Shown: positions 51,468-60,096, counted from the stretch's first letter. The stretch is DNA of 64,000 nucleotides from Ruminococcaceae bacterium D5 (GCA_900113995.1 FORK01000002.1:1-64000); one strand, 5' to 3'. Numbers and translations are program-made. Notes: a model not told the origin generated them from the sequence alone.

Positions 51468-52430
51468 TCAGGCGGGCAGGGGATATCCCTTCATAAAATC
51501 GAGGAAATCCTTTTGGACGGGGGTGAGGCTTCCCTCCCGGTTATGGAACACCCGGATGATGCGGCGCATATCAGGATGGCCGATCTTATACAACAGCAGA
51601 CTGTCGGAATCGCCGGCATAATAGGGGATTCCGGCGCGGATAAAAGCGATTCCGCGTCCGGCCTGCGCCAGGTAGTAGGAGGTCATCAGCTGGTCAAGCT
51701 CTATGACAACCCTTGGTTCAAAGCCCGCGTCGTGGCAGACCTGAAGCCCCCGCCGGTGCATGTCGTTCCCCTTTTTGAGGAACAGAAAGCTCTCCTTTGC
51801 GAACACCTCCATGGGCACGCAGGGGGGATCCGGCATATTCAGGCGTCCGCTGAGAAGGTCCTCGCGGCGAATCACAAAATCGCCCAGTTGCCCGTTGACC
51901 GAAAACGCCTTTGGCACAGCCAGAATAATCGTTTCATATTGCAGGATGAAGGAAGGAAAATCGGCAAGCAGATCCGATTCCACCGACAGACCGATGTCCA
52001 GTACATTGGCCTGAAGAAATTCCCGCAGATCGTGGTCGTTCGTTTCGATCAAACGGACCGACACACCGGGATGCAGTGCCTGAAAATCCGAAATCATGGC
52101 GGGAAGCACATAGGTGCAGAAAAAAGAAGGCGCTCCGATACACAGATCGCTCTTCTTTTGCCGGTGGAGCGCCGCGCAATAATCGGAAAGCTCCTGCTGA
52201 ACCCCCTGAAGCCGCCGGAAGTATTCAATGACGCGGGCGCCCTCCGGTGTGAGCTTCAGCGGAACCGAACCCCGGTCAAACAGTGTGACGCCCAGCTTCT
52301 GTTCTGCTTTCCTTACTGTTTTGCTCAGGGCCGGCTGAGAAATATAGTATTTTTCCGCCGCGCGGGAAAAGCCCTGTTCCTCACTGACGGCGAGAATATA
52401 TGCAATGTCACGAAATTCGACAGGATCCAT
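51468..52430 (-). CDS. LysR-family transcriptional regulator
   Basis: The 320-residue protein begins MDPVEFRDIAYILAVSEEQGFSRAAEKYYISQPALSKTVRKAEQKLG-like (quoted in two parts: DIAYILAVSEEQGFSRAAEK and ISQPALSKTVRKAEQ), the LysR winged helix-turn-helix. A periplasmic-binding-like effector domain follows (about residues 90-300). AAAGGAGG stands eight bases before ATG. It is read away from the racemase-Tct operon and lies upstream of the aminotransferase pair on the same strand, so either could be its target. Confidence 0.92.
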   Translation of the reverse strand: MDPVEFRDIAYILAVSEEQGFSRAAEKYYISQPALSKTVRKAEQKLGVTLFDRGSVPLKLTPEGARVIEYFRRLQGVQQELSDYCAALHRQKKSDLCIGAPSFFCTYVLPAMISDFQALHPGVSVRLIETNDHDLREFLQANVLDIGLSVESDLLADFPSFILQYETIILAVPKAFSVNGQLGDFVIRREDLLSGRLNMPDPPCVPMEVFAKESFLFLKKGNDMHRRGLQVCHDAGFEPRVVIELDQLMTSYYLAQAGRGIAFIRAGIPYYAGDSDSLLLYKIGHPDMRRIIRVFHNREGSLTPVQKDFLDFMKGYPLPA

Positions 52431-52513
52431 CTCCGCGCCTCCTTTCGCCTGTACTCTTGCTGCCCGAAATGCCCGGCGGACAGCCGACCGGCACCGCCGC
52501 TGTTTCCAAATGA

Positions 52514-52542
52514 ATTATATCATGTTTGCAAAAGAGGAACAA
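52514..52542 (-). promoter_or_regulatory. Promoter of the first lysR gene
   Basis: On the minus strand TTGTTC (52542-52537) and TATAAT (52519-52514) are 17 bases apart, with TG one base before the -10 box (extended -10). Confidence 0.75.
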
Positions 52543-52922
52543 GTAGATGGTTCCGATCACTCTTACCTGACTTTTGGAAATGTTTTTGAGGGGAGCTTTT
52601 GAAACGTAAAATTTTAATGATATTGTATTTGCAGCTTCAAATGCTTTTTCTTTTAGCTGTGGAATTTGACATGCATATATGAATTCCATTGGATGTTTTA
52701 TCAATGTAAATCAACAAAATATGCAATTTTAAAAATTTCGTCATTCATTTATCCGATAGGCCAATCGAAGCAGCGCTAAAATAATAGCTTCAAAATTGTC
52801 TGCAAAAGTAAAATTAAAATATTTAATATATAATGGCCTATAATTACAAAATCAGCGAAAATTTGTGAAGAGTGAAAATAAAGTACGAAAAATACTGTTA
52901 ATTAAGCCGTAAAAAGTGATAT
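52543..52922. other. AT-rich regulatory region without a gene
   Basis: This stretch between divergent lysR and racemase genes is strikingly AT-rich compared with both sides. It repeats the motif AGCTTCAAA (about 52634 and 52788) and contains a second TATAAT-like box near 52829. No frame looks coding; operators for LysR are likely here. Confidence 0.5.
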
Positions 52923-52950
52923 TTACAAATAATTATTTTTAATATATAAT
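52923..52950 (+). promoter_or_regulatory. Promoter of the racemase-tctCBA operon
   Basis: TTACAA (52923-52928) and TATAAT (52945-52950) are 16 bases apart in a very AT-rich context. The first start codon is 95 bases downstream. Confidence 0.55.
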
Positions 52951-53044
52951 TGAGCTTACAAAGACGTGTGGGGCAAAAGTGCGTCAGTCAAAAACAGTGC
53001 AGAACGGCGGCAGAGACATATGCAAATAAGGAAGGGGCGATGGA

Positions 53045-53863
53045 ATGCCGGATGCAAAGGCTCCAATCGGCGTGATGGATGCAGGCTTGGGAGGATATAC
53101 CGTCGTAAAGGAGCTTCAGAGACTCTTGCCGAAGGAAGATATTATTTTTCTGGGGGATGGGAAAAACCAGCCGTACGGGAACCGAAGCGAGAAGGATATC
53201 CTGTGTCTGACACATCAATGTCTGGACTTTTTGAAGGATAAGCATGTAAAGGTGGTTGCAGTAGCCTGCAACACGATCTCCACTCTGATTGACAAGTACC
53301 AGCCGGATTATGAATTCAGGATTTTCAGCATTGTTCAGGCTGGGAGCACCGATGTGATCAAACTGGGACTTCGGCAGGTAGGTATCCTTTCGACGGTGTT
53401 TACCGCAAATTCGGGGTGCTATGACCGCCTGATCCATCAAGAACTGCCGCGGACAGCGGTTTATCCTCAGGGCTGTCCCCGACTTGCGCGTATCATTGAG
53501 GATGGGGGATTCGATCAGGAGCGGATCGACGCCGAGCTGCGGGAAACCCTGGGGCATTTGGCGCAGGCGCATCCCGATCTGGATTCGCTGATTCTGGGAT
53601 GTACCCATTTCCCCATGGTGAGCGAAAATATCCGCAGGCTGTATCCGCAGTTCACCCGTTTGATCAACCCGGCAGCCACGCAGGCGCGCCTGATCAAGGA
53701 ATATTTGGAACGTGAAAACGCTCTTGATTCCGACGGCAAAGGTACTTTCCGCGTATATACCACAAGCGACTGCGAATTCTACCGCAGCATGACCGACCAT
53801 GTGGGACTGAAAACTCCTGCCAGCGTTGAGCTTGTCCCAGCGCCAATTCCACTGGGGAAATAA
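53045..53863 (+). CDS. Glutamate racemase-like protein (Asp/Glu racemase superfamily)
   Basis: The 272-residue protein has both catalytic cysteines in context: VVAVACNTISTL and LILGCTHFPMVSE. The N-terminal loop is GVMDAGLGGYTV, where MurI-type glutamate racemases have D-S-G; the serine that contacts substrate is an alanine here. The usual DTARxPYG region reads GDGKNQPYG. It therefore looks like a divergent paralogue that may racemise glutamate or another acidic amino acid for catabolism rather than for wall synthesis. It opens an operon with a tripartite transporter (61 bases to tctC). GGAAGGGG precedes ATG. Confidence 0.82.
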   Translation: MPDAKAPIGVMDAGLGGYTVVKELQRLLPKEDIIFLGDGKNQPYGNRSEKDILCLTHQCLDFLKDKHVKVVAVACNTISTLIDKYQPDYEFRIFSIVQAGSTDVIKLGLRQVGILSTVFTANSGCYDRLIHQELPRTAVYPQGCPRLARIIEDGGFDQERIDAELRETLGHLAQAHPDLDSLILGCTHFPMVSENIRRLYPQFTRLINPAATQARLIKEYLERENALDSDGKGTFRVYTTSDCEFYRSMTDHVGLKTPASVELVPAPIPLGK

Positions 53864-53924
53864 CGGGGCGCTGAGATTTTGAGACCGAATAACAACAACG
53901 AACAGATTTCAGGAGGTTTTTGAA

Positions 53925-54974
53925 ATGAAAAAGAATGTACTCCTCGCTCTTGTCCTTACGCTTTCGCTCGTGTTTACCGGATGCGGCGGCAATTCATCCT
54001 CCGCCCCTGCCAGCAGCAATCCTGCCTCTGCCTCCGCTCTTGCAAGCAGTGTAGTTGAGGCGTCCTGGCCGTCCAGCAAGACGGTTGAGATTTATGTTCC
54101 CTTCGCAGCAGGCGGAAACTCAGATCTCTGCGCACGAATTTTTGCCGAGGCGCTTGCGAAGAAAACCGGAGCTAACTTTGTTGTGGTCAACCAGACCGAA
54201 GGCAACGGTGCCGTCTGCTACAACACCATTGCCAACGCGCCTGCGGATGGCAGCATCATCGGTTGGGTCACGCCCAGCTGGTTCACCAGCTACTTTGCGG
54301 GCAGCCACGACCTCAAACCGACCGAAAAGTTCAGCACCATCGCGGTGACTACGGCCATGACCTCCCAGTATCTGATCGTCCCCAAGGATTCCCCCTTCAA
54401 TTCCGTTCAGGATCTGGTTGATTACTGCAAGGAGCACCCCGGCGAACTTCTCTTTGGAATGCAGCTTGGCTCCGCCTCACATTATTATGCCGAGAACGCC
54501 AGACAGAACCTCGGCGTGGAATGGAATTATGTTGAGACCGGTTCCGGCGACGCCGCCCGCGTCACAGCCATCATGGGCAATATTATTCAGGCCACGACAG
54601 TGAGCGTCGTTTCTGCGCAGCAGTATTACGAGGCCGGAGAGGTCAAGGTGCTGGCGGCCCTCTATGCTCCCGAATCCGCCCCCGAATCGATGAAGAATAT
54701 CCCGACTCTCGAGGAGGCCGGTTTCTCCGACATTACGGTTAAGAACTGCAACTTCCTGTATGCGGCCAAGCTCGACGACGCCGTTTGCGAAGCGATGTAT
54801 CAGACCTTCTCCGAAATTTTCAACGATGCGGACGTCCAGAAGCAGCTCAAGGATCTGAATCAGGAGCAGGTGCTCTGCGGCAGCTATGCGGAGGCCACCG
54901 AGATGGTTGGTGGTCTGTATGACAGTTATCGTGGCGTGGCCGATTCTCTCGGCATTCTTGCGCCTGGCATGTAG
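53925..54974 (+). CDS. tctC: Tripartite tricarboxylate transporter substrate-binding lipoprotein (TctC family)
   Basis: The 349-residue protein has a lipoprotein signal peptide ending LVFTGC, so it is anchored outside the membrane by the cysteine. A Ser/Ala-rich linker follows, then the TctC/Bug domain: VEIYVPFAAGGNSDLCARIFAEAL, VVVNQTEGNGAVCYN, and a GELLFGMQLGSASHYY stretch. It captures a solute, commonly a carboxylate, and hands it to TctAB. CAGGAGG precedes ATG. A hairpin between it and tctB probably gives more of the binding protein than of the membrane subunits. Confidence 0.92.
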   Translation: MKKNVLLALVLTLSLVFTGCGGNSSSAPASSNPASASALASSVVEASWPSSKTVEIYVPFAAGGNSDLCARIFAEALAKKTGANFVVVNQTEGNGAVCYNTIANAPADGSIIGWVTPSWFTSYFAGSHDLKPTEKFSTIAVTTAMTSQYLIVPKDSPFNSVQDLVDYCKEHPGELLFGMQLGSASHYYAENARQNLGVEWNYVETGSGDAARVTAIMGNIIQATTVSVVSAQQYYEAGEVKVLAALYAPESAPESMKNIPTLEEAGFSDITVKNCNFLYAAKLDDAVCEAMYQTFSEIFNDADVQKQLKDLNQEQVLCGSYAEATEMVGGLYDSYRGVADSLGILAPGM

Positions 54975-54984
54975 GTTCATCCCA

Positions 54985-55011
54985 GAGGGCCGGCGCTTGC
55001 CGCCGGCCCTC
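54985..55011 (+). terminator. Intra-operon hairpin between tctC and tctB
   Basis: GAGGGCCGGCG (54985-54995) is perfectly complementary to 55001-55011 with a CTTGC loop. The sequence after it (ACTGTTTCG) is a poor T-run, so transcription would be reduced but not stopped, or the stem would protect tctC mRNA from 3' decay. Confidence 0.65.
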
Positions 55012-55037
55012 ACTGTTTCGAACAAATAGGAGGCAAC

Positions 55038-55502
55038 ATGAAACTCAACAAAAACGTTGTGTTCAGCCTTGCGCTGATCGTTTTCGCAGGTGTCGTGATC
55101 GTTCTTTCCATGCAACTGCAATCGCTGTTTCTTTCTCAGTCCGGTGACATCGGTCCCAAAGCATTCCCCATCGGTGCCGCGGCGGCGCTGATTCTCTGCG
55201 CGATCGGCAAGATGCTGACCGAGGGTCGTCATGAGGCAAAGCCCCTCTTTGACCGCGAAGGCTGGAAGCGGGTGGGCATCATGTTTGCCATTATGATCGG
55301 CTACCTCGCGGCGATGTGGTATGTGGGATATCTCATCTCGACGCTGGTCTTTACGCCGATGCTGGTGGTGGCCATGCGTGAGGACCGCAAGCTTCGCCCC
55401 GTAACGCTCGCCATCTTTTCTGTTGTAACAACGACGGTCCTGTATTTTGTTTTCCAGAATATTATTATGGTCACGCTGCCGACAGGCGTACTGTTCCGTT
55501 AA
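55038..55502 (+). CDS. tctB: Tripartite tricarboxylate transporter small membrane subunit (TctB family)
   Basis: The 154-residue protein has four hydrophobic helices (about 10-25, 42-56, 82-103 and 115-150) with GDIGPKAFPIGAAAALILC between the first two, the TctB pattern. It forms the membrane part with TctA. GGAGGC stands six bases before ATG. It is 12 bases from tctA. Confidence 0.88.
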   Translation: MKLNKNVVFSLALIVFAGVVIVLSMQLQSLFLSQSGDIGPKAFPIGAAAALILCAIGKMLTEGRHEAKPLFDREGWKRVGIMFAIMIGYLAAMWYVGYLISTLVFTPMLVVAMREDRKLRPVTLAIFSVVTTTVLYFVFQNIIMVTLPTGVLFR

Positions 55503-55514
55503 GGAGGGAAGCTC

Positions 55515-57059
55515 ATGGAAATGTTGTTTACAGTGATTTCGGCGATCCTGACGCCCTCCAACCTGCTGATCATTCTGGGTGGCACAATCCTTGGCATCGT
55601 GTTCGGCGCTGTTCCCGGTCTCTCTGCCACAACGGGTATCGCGCTGATGCTGCCGGTTTCCTTCTCGATGTCTTCGACGACCGGTATCCTGTTCCTCGGA
55701 TCAATCTATATCGGCGGTATCTCCGGCGGTCTGATCAGTGCCATTCTGATCGGGGTGCCCGGTACACCCGCCTCTGTCGCAACCTGTTTTGATGGTTATC
55801 CGATGGCGAAGGGCGGAAGATCCTCTCGCGCACTGGGAATCGGTATTCTCTCGTCCTTCATCGGCACCTTTATCAGCGTTTTGATCTCAATGATCTTCTG
55901 TCCCATGCTGGCGCATTATGCAGTCAAGATGGGCCCTTGGGAATTCTTTTCCCTGTGCTTTTGCGCCATCATTTTGGTGGTTACGATGTCCAAGGGGAAT
56001 ATGTTTAACGGACTGATCGCAGGTCTGCTCGGCATTATCGTCTCCTGCATCGGCATCGCGCCGATTGACGGAGCCAAACGCTTCACCTTTGGTGTGGTCA
56101 ATCTTTACAGCGGCGTAAACCAGATCGGCCTCATTCTCGGCGTTTTTGCCGTGGCCACTTTAATCAAGAATTTTGCCAAGGGCGACACCAAAACTCCTGA
56201 TATTGATACCAAAGGGATCAGCGGATTTGGAATTTCTCTGAGGGAATACTGCTCCCACTGGCTCCTGATCATCAAGTCCTTCTTTATCGGTCTGTGGATT
56301 GGGTTCCTGCCTGGACTCGGCGCGGGACTTGCAAATCTGGTGGCCTATGCGCAGGCGAAAGCCTCCTCCAAAACGCCCGACAAGTTCGGAACCGGCTGGG
56401 ACGAAGGCATCATCGCCTCGGAAACTTCGAATAACGCCGCCATTGGCGGTGCGGTTATCCCCATGGTGGCGCTGGGAATTCCGGGCGACACTGCCACCGC
56501 TATGCTGATTGGCGGTCTGATGATCCATGGCATCGATGCGGGACCGCTCCTAATGACCAACCATCCCGAGCTTGTTTACTGCTTCTTTGGGGTGATGTTG
56601 TTTGCCGCGGTTCTGGTTCTGATCCTGCAGTTCTTTGGAATGAGGACCTTCCCCTACATTCTGCGTACGCCGGTTTGTTACCTCTATGCCGCAATCCTAG
56701 CCATCTGTGTGGTCGGCGCCTATGCGGATTCCCGCACCATGTTCAACTGCGGTCTGATGCTTGTCATGGGAGTTGTGGCGATGCTGATGGCAGTCGGAAA
56801 TCTGCCGACCTCACCGTTTATCCTTGGGTACATTCTCGGCCCAATGCTGGAATCCAATCTGCGCAAGGGACTGACCTACAGCAAGAACGGATTTGCCACC
56901 TTCCTGACCCGCCCGGTCAGCCTGATTCTGCTGCTGATTGCTGTCGGCAGCCTTGCATGGCCGTTCATCCGTGACCGCAGAGATGCAAAGCGGAAGGCGT
57001 CTGGAATGGAAAGCGAAGTTGATAAGATGTCGAATGTTTTCGATGTCGAAGAGGATTGA
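55515..57059 (+). CDS. tctA: Tripartite tricarboxylate transporter large permease (TctA family)
   Basis: The 514-residue protein has about 12 helices. Family motifs are VFGAVPGLSATTGIALMLP near residue 35 and IGVPGTPASVATCFDGYPMA near residue 85, and in the second half LPGLGAGLANLVAYAQA and IPMVALGIPGDTATAMLIGG. It carries the solute across the membrane with sodium or protons. AAGGAGGG precedes ATG. It ends the racemase-tctCBA operon before a strong terminator. Confidence 0.94.
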   Translation: MEMLFTVISAILTPSNLLIILGGTILGIVFGAVPGLSATTGIALMLPVSFSMSSTTGILFLGSIYIGGISGGLISAILIGVPGTPASVATCFDGYPMAKGGRSSRALGIGILSSFIGTFISVLISMIFCPMLAHYAVKMGPWEFFSLCFCAIILVVTMSKGNMFNGLIAGLLGIIVSCIGIAPIDGAKRFTFGVVNLYSGVNQIGLILGVFAVATLIKNFAKGDTKTPDIDTKGISGFGISLREYCSHWLLIIKSFFIGLWIGFLPGLGAGLANLVAYAQAKASSKTPDKFGTGWDEGIIASETSNNAAIGGAVIPMVALGIPGDTATAMLIGGLMIHGIDAGPLLMTNHPELVYCFFGVMLFAAVLVLILQFFGMRTFPYILRTPVCYLYAAILAICVVGAYADSRTMFNCGLMLVMGVVAMLMAVGNLPTSPFILGYILGPMLESNLRKGLTYSKNGFATFLTRPVSLILLLIAVGSLAWPFIRDRRDAKRKASGMESEVDKMSNVFDVEED

Positions 57060-57064
57060 AAAAA

Positions 57065-57093
57065 GTGCTCCCCGCCCAAGGGGCGGGGAGCAC
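57065..57093. terminator. Bidirectional terminator between tctA and the second lysR
   Basis: GTGCTCCCCGCCC (57065-57077) is perfectly complementary to 57081-57093. It begins six bases after the tctA stop and ends 11 bases before the stop of the converging lysR gene. An A-run before it favours use on the minus strand. Confidence 0.82.
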
Positions 57094-57103
57094 ACGCCTA
57101 TCG

Positions 57104-58006
57104 TCATCCGTTCGCTTCCATAGCATGAAAAAAATCGGTAAGAGCGCGGACGAATCCCTCCTTTTGCTCTGATTTGTAGGTGCGGTATCGGCTGTGCGTC
57201 ACAATGGAGCAGATGCGCCGCTCCGGTTCATCGGACAGACGGTGATATTCCAGAGAGTACTGCGCGGCGAAGAAGCGCGCGATGGACAGCGGCAGGATTG
57301 CCCAATAGGGGGTGTCAATCAGCATAGGAGGCAGAATTTGGGCGAAGCTCATCTGCAGGAAGGGGCGCTTATCTTCCCACCAGGATTTCCGCCACTGTGT
57401 AAAGGAAGGGGTAATATCGAAGAAAAGTTCTCGGTCCACGTCGAGCATTTTTGGCTGAACCGGTCCGCCTGAATATTCATCATGGTTTTTGGGGGAGGTC
57501 AAAAGAACATAGGGTTCCCGATAAACGGGCGTAATTTGGAGCTGCTCATGGAAGAGGCTGCTTTCCCGGTTGGTAAGACCGATGTCGATCGAGCCTTCCT
57601 CCAGCGCGTCAAAGATTTCCCAAGAATGGCTGGTATGGATCGAGAGGGAAACCTCCTTGTGGCGCTGTGCATATTGGAAGAAAAATTGCGGGAGAAGATA
57701 GGAACCGATGCTGTCGGTACATGCAAGTTTGATCGGAACTTTGGCAGTTTCGTCCTTGAGCGAGTTGGCTGATTCATAAAGATCGACCCATTGCTGGATG
57801 ATCGGCAGCAGCCGCGCTCCATAGTTGGTGGGTTCTACAAATTTCTGTCCGCGCTCACGGACAACGAGTTGCATTCCAAATTCGCGTTCGAGCTTTTGCA
57901 GGCGCTGCGTCACAGCGGACTGTGTGAGTCCGACCTTTTGGGCAGTTTTGGTAATGCTGCGAAAATTGCATAGCTCCAGATAAATTTTGGCGTCCTTGTA
58001 GTCCAT
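57104..58006 (-). CDS. LysR-family transcriptional regulator
   Basis: The protein has about 300 residues. The N-terminal helix-turn-helix shows YLELCNFRSITKTAQKVGLT and QSAVTQRLQKLEREFG; the effector domain shows KLACTDSIGSYLLPQFF and GLTNRESSLF. ATG at 58006 is chosen because AGAGGTG lies seven bases upstream; a GTG three codons earlier would sit in that site. It is divergent from the deacylase gene, and a perfect inverted repeat in the shared region is its likely binding site. Confidence 0.92.
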   Translation of the reverse strand: MDYKDAKIYLELCNFRSITKTAQKVGLTQSAVTQRLQKLEREFGMQLVVRERGQKFVEPTNYGARLLPIIQQWVDLYESANSLKDETAKVPIKLACTDSIGSYLLPQFFFQYAQRHKEVSLSIHTSHSWEIFDALEEGSIDIGLTNRESSLFHEQLQITPVYREPYVLLTSPKNHDEYSGGPVQPKMLDVDRELFFDITPSFTQWRKSWWEDKRPFLQMSFAQILPPMLIDTPYWAILPLSIARFFAAQYSLEYHRLSDEPERRICSIVTHSRYRTYKSEQKEGFVRALTDFFHAMEANG

Positions 58007-58058
58007 AAACAGCACCTCTGTTTCACATCACATTGTTGGAAAGGAAAAAGCAGTTGCA

Positions 58059-58090
58059 CTTATTATAAGGAATTCTAATAAGAGGCGCAA
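58059..58090 (-). promoter_or_regulatory. Promoter and LysR-type operator between lysR and the deacylase gene
   Basis: CTTATTA (58059-58065) and TAATAAG (58076-58082) form a perfect 7-bp inverted repeat with a 10-base spacer, and T-N11-A, the LysR core, fits inside. On the minus strand TTGCGC (58090-58085) and TATAAT (58067-58062) are 17 bases apart, so the operator covers the regulator's own promoter. This is the classical arrangement for LysR autorepression and activation of the divergent gene. Confidence 0.72.
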
Positions 58091-58149
58091 GGCTTTTCTT
58101 GATATACAAGATGGATTTATTTTATCCAAATACAGGAGGCTTGATCACA

Positions 58150-59694
58150 ATGAAGCAAAGAACACTGATCCGAAACGCAACCATATACGACGGCACGGGA
58201 GGCAGACCCTTTTTCGGGGATGTTCTGATCGGCGGCGGTTTGATCCAGAAGATCGGGCGCTTCCTCCATGAGGAGGACTGCACAGTGGTCGATGGAAGCG
58301 GAAAGATTCTGACGCCCGGCTTTATCAACTGCCACAGCCATTCCGAGCTGCAGCCCTTTTACAATCCACGGATGCTTCAGGTCATCGGGCAGGGAATCAC
58401 GACCGAGCTGGTCGGACAGGACGGTTTGTCGGTTGCTCCGATCGACGATGCACACGCCGCTGAGCTGACCGAGAATATGATCTGTTTGTGCGGCAAAGCA
58501 AAACGGGATTTCTGGTGGCGCAGTCATCGGGAATTCATGCAGCTGGCGGAAGAGGCAAATCCGTCCTGCCGCTTTGTCGGCCTGCTCGGCTCCGGCACCA
58601 TCCGAATGAACGTCATGGGAAGTGAGAACCGGCCTGCGACCGGGGATGAGATCCGCAAAATGTGCGAGCTGATCGAAACAGGGATGGAAGAAGGCGCGCG
58701 CGGCATGTCGTTCGGCCTTATCTATCCGCCCAGCAGCTATGCCTCCACCGAGGAGATGATTGAGGTCTGCAAGGCGGTCGCCAAGCACGACGGAATCATC
58801 ATGGTCCATACGAGAAACGAAATGGATCTGCTGCTGGAATCCTTCGAAGAGATGGTCCGCGTGATGAAGGAGAGCGGCGTACGGATGGAGATTTCCCATC
58901 TGAAATCCCTCGGACCGGCAAACTGGGGCAAGGTGACCAAGATTCTCGAACGCATGGAGGAGCTGCAGCGGGAAGGCTACGACATCGGCTTCGATCAGTA
59001 CCCGTGGAATGCGGGCAGCACGGGCCTCAAGGCCACCGTTCCCGGCTGGGCCTATTCCGGCGGCGTCGATGCGTTTGAAGCGCGTCTGGCCGACAAGGAA
59101 TCCTATGAGAGGGTTTATAAAGAGACGGCGGAAATCCTGCACAAACGCGGCGGCGGTGCGCGCGTGCAGGTCGCTTCGGTACCCGAAAGCAGCGAAGATT
59201 TTTCCTGGATGCCGGGCCTGCGGATGAACGAGATCGCCGAACGGCTGGGGATGGACGAGGTTGCCGCTGTGCTGTATGTCCTTTCCAAAACGAGATCTTC
59301 CGTTCTGTGCATCTACCACTCCATCAGCGAAGAGGATATTCAGGCTGTGATGCGCAGCCCCTACCACGTGGTTTGCACCGACGGAATCGTCGGGTCGGTT
59401 CCGCATCCGAGGGCTTATTCCACCTATCCGCGTTTCCTGGGGCACTATGTGCGCGATCTCGGAATTATGCCGCTGGAAACCGCTGTCAACCACATCACCG
59501 GCGAACCGGCACGCAGGCTCCGCCTGTGGGACCGCGGATTGATTCGGGAGGGAATGTCGGCGGATCTGGTGCTGATTGATTACGAGCGGGTCATAGAAAC
59601 CAACAGCTACATCGACCCCATCCGGCTGCCTGTGGGAATCTGCAAGGTGTGGGTCAAGGGCGTCCTCCGCTATGAAGAAGGAATGCAGCTCTGA
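58150..59694 (+). CDS. N-acyl-D-amino-acid deacylase (D-aminoacylase family)
   Basis: This 514-residue amidohydrolase has the metal-binding PGFINCHSHSEL (residues about 55-66), VGQDGLSVAPI near 95, IIMVHTRNEMD, MEISHLKSLGP with a conserved histidine, GFDQYPWNAGST, and VVCTDGIVG with the catalytic aspartate near 410. This is the order seen in D-aminoacylases, which remove the acyl group from N-acyl-D-amino acids. CAGGAGG stands eight bases before ATG 58150. Its own LysR regulator and the nearby transporter and racemase suggest use of imported N-acyl-D-amino acids, for instance D-glutamate derivatives. Subfamily substrate is not certain. Confidence 0.88.
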   Translation: MKQRTLIRNATIYDGTGGRPFFGDVLIGGGLIQKIGRFLHEEDCTVVDGSGKILTPGFINCHSHSELQPFYNPRMLQVIGQGITTELVGQDGLSVAPIDDAHAAELTENMICLCGKAKRDFWWRSHREFMQLAEEANPSCRFVGLLGSGTIRMNVMGSENRPATGDEIRKMCELIETGMEEGARGMSFGLIYPPSSYASTEEMIEVCKAVAKHDGIIMVHTRNEMDLLLESFEEMVRVMKESGVRMEISHLKSLGPANWGKVTKILERMEELQREGYDIGFDQYPWNAGSTGLKATVPGWAYSGGVDAFEARLADKESYERVYKETAEILHKRGGGARVQVASVPESSEDFSWMPGLRMNEIAERLGMDEVAAVLYVLSKTRSSVLCIYHSISEEDIQAVMRSPYHVVCTDGIVGSVPHPRAYSTYPRFLGHYVRDLGIMPLETAVNHITGEPARRLRLWDRGLIREGMSADLVLIDYERVIETNSYIDPIRLPVGICKVWVKGVLRYEEGMQL

Positions 59695-60096
59695 ACCTTC
59701 ACTCAAAGGAGCCTGAGGCGATTCAGAGGGGTCCCGCGTAAACGGCGAATCCATCTCCTCGGGAGCCGCCGTTCAAGCGGCGGCCAGCCCGGTTGCGGGC
59801 TTGTCGGACAGGCGATTCAGGCGGGATGAAGTCCACGTCCCGCCTGCCCGGCCGGTGATTACGAGCCCTCCGAACAGAAGAAACCACCGGCCGAAAGGCC
59901 GGTGGTTTCAAACTGGCAATCAAGTGCTTTGCGTATCAAAATTCCAGAGGGATCGTGTGAAAGGGGGAGGCGAGCCTCTGATTTCACGATGAGGTGCACA
60001 TTGTGCGCCGACATCCGTCCGCGGGGCAGAAGAGACCGGAACGAGCTTTTTCGACACGCTGAAACCATCGGCTGAAAAGCCGGCGGCTTTTTGCTG
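59695..60096. other. Gene-free region with an array of hairpins
   Basis: Four hairpins follow one another: 59765-59784, 59786-59801, 59819-59845 and 59881-59908. The sequence AGGCGATTCAG occurs at 59716-59726 and again at 59810-59820. A GGTGCACATTGTGCGCC near-palindrome lies at about 59992-60009. I see no coding frame. Confidence 0.5.
59881..59908. terminator. Perfect hairpin, likely terminator for both neighbours
   Basis: AAACCACCGGCC (59881-59892) pairs perfectly with 59897-59908 around a GAAA tetraloop, between the deacylase gene and the converging sulfur-reductase gene. The T-run on either strand is short. Confidence 0.65.

Noticed and set aside
58117-59754. A 545-codon minus-strand frame opposite the deacylase gene
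   Set aside because: It is antisense to a complete amidohydrolase with all metal-binding motifs and has no start signals of its own.
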